From Sycobia sp. Sy_11 (Eukaryota > Arthropoda > Insecta > Hymenoptera > Epichrysomallidae): DNA of 64,000 bases. A program made the translations under genes and the position numbers. Position 1 is the stretch's first letter, and each line of letters starts with the position of its first letter. The notes under the pieces were generated by a model. It did not search any database and was not told the origin of the DNA. It worked only from the letters and a program-made list of their open reading frames with translations. This document shows positions 36,442-48,449 of this stretch, piece after piece. The stretch lies in the NCBI GenBank assembly GCA_018907035.1, contig JACCIC010000022.1:4707001-4771000 (forward strand). The letters are read 5' to 3'.

Positions 36442-37761
36442 CAGAGGACTAATGATCAGACATGAAACTAAAAATCGTATAACACGTAAGACCATGTTAG
36501 TGCATTCTTTATTATTTTTATATAATTTAATATGAAAAAATATAGCAAAACTGAATTTTTTAATTAATATTCTATTTACAATTAGAAAAATATACAAACA
36601 AAACTTAAAGACTTTCCTTGAACATTGATAATGTAATAAGAGAAATTATACTTTTGCAAATGTACTGTTATAAAATTAATTATTAAATATTTTGTGAATT
36701 CAGTTAAAATATTATACTTTATACGATAAAATAAAATCTTAAATATTTACACGCGATAAGTTTTAGCATGATTATGTAAATTTATTTAAAGCTATAGTAA
36801 AATAATAAGAGTGTAAAATCTTAAACTGGCTAGCTTTTAAACGTCCTTCAATAAATTTAGCGTCATTTCCGCTAACTTCAATTTACACTTCTTAATTTTA
36901 TTTTAAGATTGATCATTGCTATAATATTCTGGAGCATAATTATTTTGTTTATACAGATTTATAATTTCATGAATAGTGAATAGTAATAAAATAAATAGTA
37001 GAAGAGTACTAGAGTTTAGGAGTAGTGTTATTCTGCTTTTAGAGTCCTGATAAAAAGGCTCAATTTCGTATTATGACCAAAAATGATGTTTTTGTTTATG
37101 GAATGCGAAATGTCCAAGTATTCCGTACCTTCTTTTTGTACGTAATTGTATACATTTATACTCAACATAATACTCAGTAGCTTCTGTAAAAATTACTTTT
37201 TCATGGTGAAGTTTATAGAAAAAAAAACAAAATATAAATATCACAGTTTTGAAGTTTATTTTCGAAAATAGGAAATATTTCAAAAAACTTTCAAACAAGA
37301 GTTTTAATGTTTATACATAGTTTTTGCTCCATACGTATTAAACTTTGTATTTACACTTATAAATTTAAGGGCACTGTTTACGAATGTCATAAAATTTTTT
37401 TAGCGGAGATTGAATTTTTATGCCGATCACTTCTAAAATACTTTCATATATAGTTAAGGTATTAGTAATTATTAAGTTAAATTAATTATTATTAAGTTAA
37501 AGAATTATTAAAGCATGGTATTAAAAATAAGTACAAAAGGGAGAATTTTGAAAATATTCACATTTCAAAGAATTAAAATAATGGGAATTTAATTTTAGAG
37601 TCAAGTAAGTTAGATAACATTTACCATTCTTTATTAAATTGATTGGTTTTGAATATTTTGTGTGGAAGGGGGATTGTATATTCAGATTATTGAATTTTAT
37701 AATTTGGTCGCGATGAGAGTATATATAAATTGAAATATTAATATGAGGTTTAGTTTGGTTC

Positions 37762-37790
37762 CTGATGAGGAGTCGTAGCGAGCTCGAAAC
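37762..37790 (+). ncRNA. Hammerhead-ribozyme-like core (weak)
   Basis: CTGATGA (37762-37768) and GAAA (37786-37789) are the two conserved core boxes, separated by a sequence that can fold as a stem II (GAG...CTC and TCG/CGA around TAG, with a bulged G). The required U of the cleavage site next to stem III is not evident in a convincing stem I/III arrangement. So this may be a dead or imperfect relative of ribozymes known from Penelope-like and other retroelements, or chance. Confidence 0.25.
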
Positions 37791-40235
37791 CTTGGACAAT
37801 AGCAGCAGAAACTTCAATTAAGTTAATTCAATGAAGTTAATTTTTTTAGCTAATAAAATTTTTATTTGAGATTAGTTTACGGGGATGATTTTAAACAAGG
37901 ATAGTCTGACTGTCATCATAATTGTTAATGAATTATATATTGATATGTATTAATATTAATATAAACATATATTAATATAATTATATATTATTTTTAATTT
38001 AATTTGACTGTAAGACAAATAGAAATATTTATTAATTTTATATTTTTTTACTTCTTACTTTTATTATTCCTCTCTCTCTGTCTCTTTAGATTTATATTTC
38101 GGTAAGATTAAAACTGAACCAAATTCAAAACAACGAGATACATTTTATCAATCTAGAATCGAAAATCTAGTACTCAACTGCAGCTCTTTAATTCCTAAAG
38201 TTACCCTTCTTTTCCTAATATATCGACTTATCTATAAATTGGATTCGAATAAAGTGATATCTTCTGTATGCAGGTATAATGAAATTATAAACTACAAGTT
38301 TGTTATATTTCATGCACAGAAATCTGCTAGCTATGATATTACAAAAATGTGACAATATGTTCAAAATGTGTATTAAAATTAGAATAGCTCAACAGAATTA
38401 ACAGCATGTAGCGTAAAGTTCATCTATTAGGTTCATTCTGTTCAAATGACTCAGATGTAATTGAAGATAAAATTAAAATAACAGTCTTAGAAATAAAGAT
38501 AAATCACGGATTAGTTAGAGAAAATCAATAGGAATATACAGACATATTATGAAAAGAGCGAGGATTGAAAAGAAAAGGAGATCATAGTTACATTTGCATA
38601 ATGTACCGTAAAACCGGCAGGAATTTCGAACAGCTGTTTAATATCAATTACACTGTGCGCACCACTCGAAATACGTAGGTTGATATTTATTAACAATTTA
38701 AAAAAGAAGAAAATTTAAAAATATATAAATGGCTCATTTTGTCAATGGCTTGGAAATTTACCCTTAATTCTTTTTGGTTAAAAAACATTTATACACAAAG
38801 TACAAGATACTTGAATACTATTTTATTAGTAAACGATAATGGATTTAACATTAATATTTAAACAGCAAAATAAATTGTGTATTCATGACAATATTATTGA
38901 AAAACGATCTTATATGTATTAACAATGAAAGTATAGAAGGATATAGATATAGGTAAGACAAAATAGGAAAAGAGAGAGAGAGAGAGAATGAGAATTGTAA
39001 AATGAGTCCATATGCACAACTAAGTCAAAGATGTGATATTGCTTTTCTGCGTATTTATATTTCTACTAGATACTGCAGATACGTGAAACTATTGCGCTAC
39101 CATAATACAATTTTTACCTAATCAAAACTTTCTGTATGTTCTGCATTATTAACACAACTGAATTATAATTAGTTCAAATCTATTTTTAATTCAACTATAA
39201 ATTCCTGTTTCTAGATATTTAATTATTTTATGTTCGAGAAAACTGGTAGATGCAGAACTTTGCAAACATTTTACGATAGTAATAATATTTGGAACGATCG
39301 GTCGTCGTGTCCGTTGCGAATGGTAAAATGTTAAACACTAGATCGAATCGTTCTTATGGCGTAGAATTGTGAAAGGGACAGGGGAGGGAGGAGAGAATTT
39401 AATGGGGTTGGCATAGACCGGCGGCGCACAGCCGCGATGGCTGACAAGCGAACCGAATTTCTCCTTCATGCTTTGAGAAGGTCAGATTGAAACGAGTAGA
39501 AGAGAAAGAGAAGACTCCCTGGAAGGCTCTGCACAAAAAATATGCAATGAGTAAAATGAATAAGTTTATTAAAAATTAATAACAACTATGTTATTGTGTA
39601 TAAAGAACTTTTATTGAACCCTAATATTTTCTAAAAATATAAGACTACATTTTTGATAAGTAGAGTATCCATAATTTATAATTTCAACCAAAATCCAGTT
39701 TAGATTAATTTTTTTACTAAATGATAATTTCAGTACTTAATTAGCGCTAGAAAATAAATATAATTAAAGTTTTTCTCCAAATTGCATACTGCAGCATAAA
39801 ATTATCTTTATTTTAAGATAAAATTTATATCGATTTATTTTTTAGAAAGTTTGCGAATTCTACATATTACTACATAGAAAATGGGTTTTATTTATCTATT
39901 CATATTTATTAATAGGTCAAACGAATACGTTCGAATGAAACTTTATAGAAATGTGAAACAATGTCTCTTTAAAGCGAATCTAGATTATCGGGATGATTGA
40001 TAAAATGGTTGAAAAGATATGATTGTAAGAATAAAAGGAAAAATTGAAAATAATCTCTATACTAAATATGTTTAAAAGATTTTTACTAATTTGCATCTGT
40101 TTCATAAATTTTAAATCATATTATACGTATAGTGTTACGAAGACACGATAATTTATTCAGTAAAAGTTAAAAATTATGCTATAAATAATATTATTTAGAT
40201 ATAAGAATATTCATATAGCTTGTAATTTTATATGT

Positions 40236-41179
40236 ATATATAAGTTATTAAACCTAATAAATATTCTTGGCTAAAACCTCTTGCTACTAGTTTGGCTTTA
40301 TATATGTAACTTTTTATATCATTACTTTTAATTGTGTATATCCATTTACAATCTACAATGGTTTTATTCTCTGGTAAAGGCACTAATTCCCACGTATTAT
40401 TTGGTAGCATCGAATCAAGTTCGTTTTTCATTGCTTTCTTCCACTGAATTTTATCATCACGGTCTTTGATTTCATTATATGATTTGGGAGCTTCATGCAT
40501 AAACGACTAAACAGTCGTTTATGCTTGATAAATATATTCTTCGTTATAAGAGACCGTCGGCGCAGTTTTGAGCCGGTCACTTTCAGAATGTTCCATAGAA
40601 TCGGGTTCTATAGAATCAGATTTATCTGCTTCTTTTACAGATTTACTCCCTTGTTTTCTATTGATTTCTATTTTATCAATTTGAGAGCTTACATCAGATT
40701 TTTTATTAATGTTTACTTTGTGAGAAATACATTTCTCGGGATCATTCTCTAAACTTTTTCTGATTTCAAAACTGTCATTGATTTTATGCCTTTTTGAATT
40801 AAGACATTCATTATCAATGTTTTCTTTGTGTATAGTAGGTCTGGTTTTATTATAATTTACTTCATCAAATACAATATCGCGAGCGATAATTATTGCATTG
40901 TTTTCCGGATTTAATATTTTATAGCCGTTATTTGTATAACCAATCAAAATAGCTTTAAACGATTTTTTATCAAATTTACTTTTTCTAGTTTTCTCATGAA
41001 TATATACAGTTGGACCAAAAATTTTTAAATAATTTAAATTCGGTTTTTTATTATGCCAAAGTTCAAAAGGTGTTTTATTCTGCGATATCGCTTTTGTTGG
41101 TGTTCTATTTAATAAATAATTGGCGAAGGTTCCAATGTGCTTATAAAGGCGAAATGATCTTCATCGTGATTTTCAGTGT
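40236..41179 (-). pseudogene. Ty1/copia pol fragment (integrase end to RT start)
   Basis: On the minus strand the integrase C-terminal part reads NRTPTKAISQNKTPFELWHN and KPNLNYLKIFGPTVYIHE, then GYKILNP and DIVFDE (41130-40840). A Lys/Ser/Glu-rich linker follows (40840-40519), then the RT start MHEAPKSYNEIK, NNTWELVPLPENKTIVDCKW and KAKLVARGFSQEY (40500-40240). The RT active site and everything after it are missing. The upstream end is cut exactly where the BEL LTR starts (41180). A short foldback (40497-40524) brings a stop between linker and RT. Dead fragment. Confidence 0.9.
40497..40524. repeat. Foldback inside the copia fragment
   Basis: GCATAAACGACT (40497-40508) and AGTCGTTTATGC (40513-40524) are a perfect 12-bp inverted pair with a 4-base loop. 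It sits between the copia linker and RT frames and introduces a stop. Confidence 0.85.
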
Positions 41180-41547
41180 TGTTTGAATTTTAAAGAAATA
41201 GAATATCAATGCAGACTAATATTTCAAATAACACAAATAAATAAATTGATATTTTTTTATTGGGTTAGGCGTGCAATAAAGCATAAACAAACAAAACAAG
41301 ATTTTTTTATATAATAAATTTTAATTTAAAATAAAAGATTGTGGTACTTATCCGGCATAAAAAAACCCCAGTCCCATGTGGGGAAAAGCCGTTTAAATAC
41401 CACAACAACTATATTTACAAAACTATAATTACATAAAATAAGAACAGCACCGTGGTGAAATGAGTATATAATTTAAATCTAAAATGTATCTAATACTAGG
41501 AAGATCTAAGACTAATTATAAAAAAATAACGCTCGCGACATGATAAT
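41180..41547 (-). repeat. BEL/Pao 3' LTR
   Basis: It matches the other LTR with four transitions and two single-base indels by eye. It contains the stem-loop module at 41354-41390 (RC: GGC, T-run, CCCCA...TGGGG, T-run, ATGCC). Confidence 0.92.
41354..41390 (-). repeat. Stem-loop, LTR-type module in the BEL 3' LTR
   Basis: CCCCA (41366-41370) pairs with TGGGG (41378-41382). The flanks are GGCATAAAAAA and AAAAGCC, the same arrangement as in the 38-77 and 30851-30890 modules though the stem sequence differs. Confidence 0.7.
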
Positions 41548-42477
41548 ACAATAACACTAAATTAATTAAGAGCTCGCTTAGCCCGTAGTTTACACTTACG
41601 TGATTTTACGCTCAGTCGGCGACACTCGCTATAACATAGATTTGAAGGTAAAGGAAACTGGATTTCTTTACCAAGGTACAGGAAGATATTGCCCAAAAAT
41701 CCTAGGCGTACTGTAGCTCCGACGTCTCGGACAATAACACTACAGTTACGCCAATGTTGCCGATCTGAGGGCAGAAAGTGGCGGCAACACCCCAGAGGCC
41801 CGGGACGACCTCTAATAGCGCAGCGGACTATGCCGTCGCTACTCCTTTGATACCGACACACTACGCTATCACAGTACGCACTCAGAGCTCTGATAAACAA
41901 TCCCACAAATGGATCAATGCACGAAACGGTTCAGCTTAATCGCACTTAAATACGGCGACGAAACCAGAGAGAGAGAGAAAATGCAACCTAACACCGCGGC
42001 GTCTAAATATGGATTGAAATGTCTTCAAAAAGTCTTCTCAAGAAAAGTGGGAAAACTAACACCAACCCATACGACCATTGCGCCGTCCAATCAAAAACCG
42101 GAACAAAAAGTGTGCGACTGAAAGTCCGCGCGGATTTTGTCGCGCGGCCGTTTCTATACGCAGGTATATGATTACCTAAGCTGACCCCATCTGATCCGGC
42201 CGACGCATCCGTACTTCGGTCCTCGTACGTGCCGGACGCGGATTCGAGAGGATTATTGTTCAGTACAGAGTAGTTGATGCGGCAGCCCAAAGTACCCGCA
42301 ATAAACTAAATGTTTCTTTACTCATTTCCGATCTCTCTCTCTCTCTCTCTCTCACTCTTATTCTCTCGCTCGCTTGCTTACATATGGAGCGCAAATGGCC
42401 CGAACATACCGCCCGCCTTCGTCCTCCGGACGAACAGTCACCCCATAAAACTAGGCGTCTACTTCATGATACTTTAT

Positions 42478-45400
42478 CTAATTTTCTTGATCTTTCGGAC
42501 TATCCAATATCAAAGGTGCTAGGCACGCTATATGGCGACGAAGTATATTGTTGGTAGTTTTTAAAGTAACCACGCGCACAAGTCCATCTGCGCCGGGGTG
42601 AACTTCGAGAATGCGTCCCAATGGCCATTTAGATGGAGGGTATCTATTATCCTTTAATAGATCCTCTCTGTTGTAGCTGTAAAATATACTCATTCGACCA
42701 GCGCTTCCAGAACTGATTTCGAATGCGCTGCAGGAGCTGGAATCGGTCGAGTCTATTCTGCGGTACTGATGGTGGCTCTTCATCTGGAATAATACCTGAA
42801 GCGGTTCCGATGAGGAAGTGAGACGACGTCAATGCTTGCAAATCGTCTGGATCTGATGTAAACTGACCTAGTGGCCGTTAGTTCAGACATGCTTCAATCT
42901 CGGCCAGAACCGTGGAAAACTCCTCGAAAGTCAGTACATGCTGTCCAATCGTTTTTTTGAGTAATGTTTTCGTAGATTTGACTCCGGCCTCCCATAGGCC
43001 TCCATAGTGTGGCGTCGTGGGAGGTATAAAATTCCATGAAGTTCCGTCGTTGGCAAGCACTCCTGACACCTCCTGGTAAAATTCTGATGCAGCCCTAAAC
43101 ATTTTCCGAAGCTCAGCGTCCGCGCCCCGATACATCGTCGGGTTATCGCTGAAAAGCTGTTTGCAAAGGCCCCTTCCGCTCACGAACCGTCGGAAAGCCG
43201 ACATAAAGGTTGCCGATGTCAGGTCACTCACAAGCTCTAGATGAATTGCTTTGGTGGTGAAGCAGATAAAAAGAGCAATGTAGCCTTTATACGAGCGCTG
43301 ACCACGCCCCTTTGAGGTGCGTACCTGAAAAGGGCCCGCGTAATCCATTCCAGTAGTCGTAAACGGACGAGCTGGGGTCACGCATGCCGCAGGTAAATCA
43401 CCCATGAGCTGCTGCGCCAAGTGTGGTTTATATTTCTGGCATTTAATACATTTGTATATTGTAGACTTGACTACGAAGCGCATTCCTATAATCCATACAA
43501 AACGCAATAAAATACTTGTTGTAAGAGTTGGTCCACCATGTAACGCATACTTATGTGCATATTTTACAAATAGTCGACTAAGTGTCGAGCATCGCGGCAA
43601 TATCGGTGACTGTTAGACATGACGCGGTAAATCTGCATTATTCAATCGACCACCTACTCTTAAAATACCGTTTCCGTCTATGATAGGCTTTCGTTTGCGT
43701 AATGGACTTTGTTTTGCTAGTGCCTTTCCGGTTTTTATTTGTACTATTTCTTTTGAAAACGCGAACGATTTCGACAATTTTATTAGGGCGAGTTGGGAAT
43801 AATTCAATTACGCTGTTGTGAGCACTATCAGATATGGGGTCTGTCCAGTCTTGCGTCGGCGAAGTTGCAGCAACGGTCGCAAGCACCACGCCGTCACACG
43901 AATTAATCGAGTGAGGCTAGAAAATGTTGTCAAAAGTACTGGCTCGTCAGTACTCGACCGAGCGTGCAGTGCTTGCAAAGTCGTGGGTGGCTGAGGCCAT
44001 TTTTCAAATGGAAAGGCGAGCCACATTGGTCCATGCCACCACAACTCATTCGACCGCAACTCCGCCGGTGTTGCACCGCGAGTAGCTAAGTCCGCCGGAT
44101 TTTGTTTCGTGGGGACATGTGCCCATGTCGCTGAAGGTAGCTCTGTCTGTATCAGTGATACGCGATTAGCGATAAAAGTTTTCCACTGACATGGGTGTTT
44201 TTTGAGCCACATGAGCACTATCTGGCTGTCCGACCAGAGACGAACTGGAACGCTTTTTACGAACTCTAGTTTCTCTAAACGTTTCACGAGTTTCACAAGG
44301 AGGGCAGCTCCGCAAAGTTCCAACTTGGGAATGCTTACAGTCTTCACGGGTGCGACTTTGGTTTTGGCAGTTAGCAACGCTACGCGAAAATTACTATTTC
44401 CGACGTCGATTCGCAGGTAGACGGCCGCCACGTATGCGCGAGAAGAGGCATCAGAGAACCCGTGAATTTCAAATGAATTTTGCTGTGATAAGCCAAGCTA
44501 GCGGGATACTGATAATTCAGGTAGTTTTGATAGCGACTGACAATAATGCTTCCATTTTTCGCGAACTTCCACGTAAGGGCTCATCCCATTCCATTTCTCT
44601 ATCCATAAGTCCTGTAAAATGATTTTAGCTACGACGGTAATGGGGGCAAGCCAGCCGAGAGGGTCGAACAATCGCGCAATCTCAGAATAGATTGATCTTT
44701 TCGTCAACTTTTCTGCGTTATCATTTAAATGTTTCGTGCTAAAACTAAAATTATCCGAGGATGGGTTCCATTGCACACCGAGTGTTTTCACCTCATTATC
44801 GCTATCGATATTTTTAGGGACACTTTCGTCGCCTGCGCGCGCACATGCAGGTAGTAACTCAGAATGATTCGCGGACCATTTTCCTAATTCGAATCCAGCG
44901 GACTTCAGAATTCCGATAAGTTCGTCCCGTGTTCGAATCGTAGTCTCAAGCTCATCGGCTCCAGCAAACGTGTCGTCAACGTACGTATTTGACTCTAAGC
45001 ATAAAGATCCGATCGGAAAACGCCCTTTTTCTTCACGTGCCAATTGCAATAAACAGCGAATTGCGAGATACGGTGCACATGCTGTACCGTACGTGACCGT
45101 TGTGAGTCGATAGTCAGCAGGGGGTATATCAGGCGATGGAGACCACAGGATACGCTGTAGGTCTTGATCCTCAGGCGCGAGCCGTATCTGCATAAACATC
45201 TTTACTATATCCGCGGCGAACACGTAGCGATACCGACGCCAATTTATTAGTATAAGTGATAAATCACTTTGAAGCGAGGGGCCTGCAATAAGGATGTCAT
45301 TTACGCAATGCTTTTCACACGTCTTGCGAGAGGAGTCGAATACCACACGGATTTTACGATTCGGAGGCGTGCCTGAAATAACCGCATGGTGAGGAAAGTA

Positions 45401-47707
45401 CCACGAACGTTCATTAATAAGCTCTGCTTATGGAACGACAATCATATGTCCCAGCTTACAGTATGTCTCCATGAATTCCGGATATTCTTGAGCTAAATAT
45501 GGTTCGCGCGCGAACCTTTTCTGCTGATATTTAAGCGAGGCTAAAGCGATTTTTCGCGATTCGGCAGCTACCCGCGGTGGTTCGGCGGCTATCGGGAGTC
45601 GCATGTTATATCGCCCATCTGTATCTCGAACGTGCGTTTCGTTAAAAAACTTCTCGCACGCCTCATCCTCCGGTCTCATTTTCTTATTCGAGATCGGCAC
45701 CTCTTCAACTATCCAAAATCGTTGCATTAATTCGCTCAAGTCTATATCGACCGCGCATCGCAGGGCTTTAATTGTCATTTGGGTGCCAGATACCGCCCGC
45801 CGTGACGCGCATTTACGCGTTGGTCCCGAAATAATCGATCCTAGCGCGGTATTTTGGGCTACCAGTAGATTATTCGTAAACGTTTTGAGACTCGATCGTA
45901 GGAGTTGACCGTAAACATCGGCACCTATCAAAAGATCGACTCGGTCAGCTAGGTGAAATTCCGGATCTGCAAGGAACAGATGGTTGAACTGTCCGAGATC
46001 TAATTCAACAAGGTTCCGAGATGGTAATTCGGACGTGAGCCGCGGCAATACGAAGGCGTAGATTTCGACGTTAAAGTCCGCGTCAGAGCGCGATTGCATG
46101 GTAAAGGAAGTGGTATATTTAACTACACCAACATCGCAATCTCCAACTCGACTTAAATTAGTTTGAACGCGATCCTTTTGTAGGCTTAGTAGCTGAACGA
46201 GCGACTCCGAAACTAAGGTCGCTTCAGAGCCTTGGTCAAGAAGCGCTCGTACGCGAGATTGCGCTCCGTGCGGCCCGAGAACGGTAACTTGCGCAAGTAT
46301 AGAATGTTTAGAGTTAGATGTGTTCGCGGTGCAACTATTTACAGAAACGTTATTACTGGTGTTCGATCGAGCTATATGCGCTTTCAAGGGCGGCGCAGAT
46401 GACGTTTCACCTTTGCTTACAGTTTCTCGGGTACTTCGTTCTTGACTTTCAGAGCGTTTAAAATGCAGCATCATATGATGCTTTTCCTTGCAGATTTTAC
46501 ATCGATGGTTCGACGGACAATTTTTGCTTCGGTGTCGACCGAGGCAGTTAAAACACAGCCTCAAATGACGCACATCATGTTGACGATCATACGCCTTTTT
46601 AGCGAGGAAAGCGGAACAGCGCGTGATGAAATGTGGTTCCGAGCAGAGCGCGCATTTTGACGCGATAACTGGTTGCGACGAATGAGTCATATGAACTTTA
46701 CGCGAATTCTGATTGGCAATATGGGAGAAAGTGGATTTCTTATCCTCTTTGTCGGCGTGAATTACAAACAAGGATTGAGCGCGTTTCTCTAAAAAGCCCA
46801 CTAAATCTACATATTTCGGGAATCGCGAAGTTTCATTCTGCTCACGATCGGATTGAAGAGCAGAGATTTGGCGGTCCCTCGCGATTAAATCTGCTTCCCA
46901 CATTTTTCGCGACTCCGAATCTAAGCGGGATTCTAATGTGTGTACCAGCCACATGTCCCAGTGTTCAACCGGCGCATGCAGGTTCGTAAGTGCCCTAACG
47001 ATCCGTTGCATTTTATCCACGAACGACCGTAATTCGACGGCGGATTCCCTTTTCAAATGAGGCATATTTGCGAGAGAATCAAGCAACTTATTAATCGTTA
47101 AGCGAGGATTATGAAAGCGATCTGTAAGGGCTTTCCACGTCGACGCGTAATTAATCCCTACGATGGCCACGTCTTTTACTAAGTCCGCCGTCGGACCTTT
47201 CAAGCAAGATTTCAGGTATTGTAATTTTGTAGTGTCGGCAATCTGCGGAACATCGTGTACGAGCATAGAAAAAATATCCGCGAAACTGCCCCAATCCTCG
47301 TACTTGCCCGTAAATGTTGGTAAATCTAAGCGTGGCAGTTTCGCCGGACGTTCGCTGTGATCATTGTCTTCGCGCTCGCGGCACCTAGTACTTCCTTGCT
47401 CGTCACACGGAAATTTTGCAAGGAGTGTCAGGAGGTAATCAAGCGTGTCCTCGAATGTACGCTGCATATCTTCAAAACGATTTTCAGTGACGTAAGGATC
47501 ATCGGCAGATTTCACGCGCATCTCAATATCCGTATGGGTTTTACGCGCTTCTACCCAAAGTTCATTAATCGTTTCTACGCGAGTTTGCACTATAATTTTA
47601 TTAAGCGTGTATGGCGCTCTCGCTAGCATTCGATAACCTATTTGCTTAATTTCTTCATTTCGATGCTTTTGTAAAAGCACAAGTTGGGCAAGGGGAACGG
47701 GCGCCAT
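42478..47707 (-). pseudogene. BEL/Pao gag-pol, one frame with five stops
   Basis: From ATG 47707 the frame runs through gag (DLPTFTGKYEDWGSFADIF, near 47330), two Cys/His knuckles (CFNCLGRHRSKNC and CKICKEKHHMMLH, near 46560-46460), an aspartic protease with ALLDQGSEATLVSE (Gln where Ser or Thr is usual, near 46245), and RT (TYVDDTFAG near 44980). RNase H (RLWSDSQIVLMWL) follows, then integrase with Cys pair CIKCQ, MDYAGPF, FSDN and GGLWEAGVKS (43600-42878). Stops interrupt this same frame at 45428, 44498, 43808, 43613 and 42878. A frameshift near 42660 precedes the C-terminus (PPSKWPLGRILEVHPGADGL). The protein would copy and insert the element, but this copy cannot make full pol without read-through. 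Confidence 0.93.
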
Positions 47708-48063
47708 TTCAACCCGATCACGCTTCGTACAATATAAATAAGATTGCAGATATATATGTATTATTTTTATTTATTTGTTTATTTATTTTTTTTAAATATG
47801 CAATTTATGCAACTTGGTGGACATCGCTCTTACTTACGATAATTTAACGTACGTATAATTCGACTTCGCTTTTACCTTTAAACACGATTGTTAACTTAAT
47901 ACTATACTAATTCTAAACACTAAGCTGATTAAATAATGAAATCTTAAATTAGTGAACCACGAGCATGAAAACAATTTAAAATTAGCATATTACATATATA
48001 CCGTTAACTATTAAACTTTTCGTCAAAACAAAATCTCGCTTATCAATTCATGTTACCACACGC

Positions 48064-48081
48064 TCCTCACCCGGGGCACCA
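48064..48081 (-). other. BEL/Pao primer-binding site
   Basis: The minus strand reads TGGTGCCCCGGGTGAGGA directly after the LTR end AAACA. It would pair with a tRNA ending TCACCCGGGGCACCA. The tRNA is not identified here. Confidence 0.75.
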
Positions 48082-48449
48082 TGTTTGAATTTTAAAGAAA
48101 TAGAATATCAATGCAGACTGATATTTCAAATAACACAAATAAATAAATTGATATTTTTTATTGGGTTAGGCGTGCAATAAAGCATAAACAAACAAAACAA
48201 GATTTTTTTATATAATAAATTTTAATTTAAAATAAAAGATTGTGGTACTTATCCGGCATAAAAAAACCTCAGTCCCATGTGGGGGAAAAGCCATTTAAAT
48301 ACCACAACAACTATATTTACAAAACTATAATTACATAAAATAAGAACAGCACCGTGGTGAAATGAGTATATAATTTAAATCTAAAATGTATCTAATACTA
48401 GGAAGATCTAAGACTAATTATAAAAAAATAACGCTCACGACATGATAAT
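48082..48449 (-). repeat. BEL/Pao 5' LTR
   Basis: Near-identical to 41180-41547. It contains the stem-loop module at 48255-48292, with one stem base changed (CCTCA instead of CCCCA) and one extra G. Confidence 0.92.

Larger units (their letters stand above)
34126..40235. other. Long AT-rich stretch without supported genes
   Basis: About 6.1 kb. I found no spliced coding pattern, tRNA or element ends. It contains a perfect 20-bp palindrome (36422-36441), a hammerhead-ribozyme-like core (37762-37790) and short GA-rich runs near 38970 and 39480. A patch of higher GC near 39360-39520 has no recognisable product. Confidence 0.55.
41180..48449 (-). mobile_element. BEL/Pao LTR retrotransposon with two LTRs
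   Basis: Two direct repeats of about 368 bp (41180-41547 and 48082-48449) flank minus-strand gag-pol. A primer-binding site (RC of 48064-48081, TGGTGCCCCGGGTGAGGA) lies directly inside the 48-kb LTR, which is therefore the 5' LTR. The total is 7.27 kb. Domain order gag-PR-RT-RNase H-IN and motif style fit BEL/Pao. The region 41548-42480 between pol and the 3' LTR holds no recognisable gene. No target duplication is visible: the left flank ends AGTGT, and the right flank starts GTCGC (or TGATA if the LTR ends earlier). Confidence 0.93.

Noticed and set aside
40228..41179. Copia fragment as the direct target of the BEL insertion
   Set aside because: The other side of the BEL element does not continue the copia sequence and no target duplication is seen, so simple insertion is not supported.
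41562..41906. 114-codon frame between BEL pol and 3' LTR as an envelope gene
   Set aside because: No signal peptide, membrane anchor or recognised motif. It is in the normal non-coding 3' region of BEL elements.
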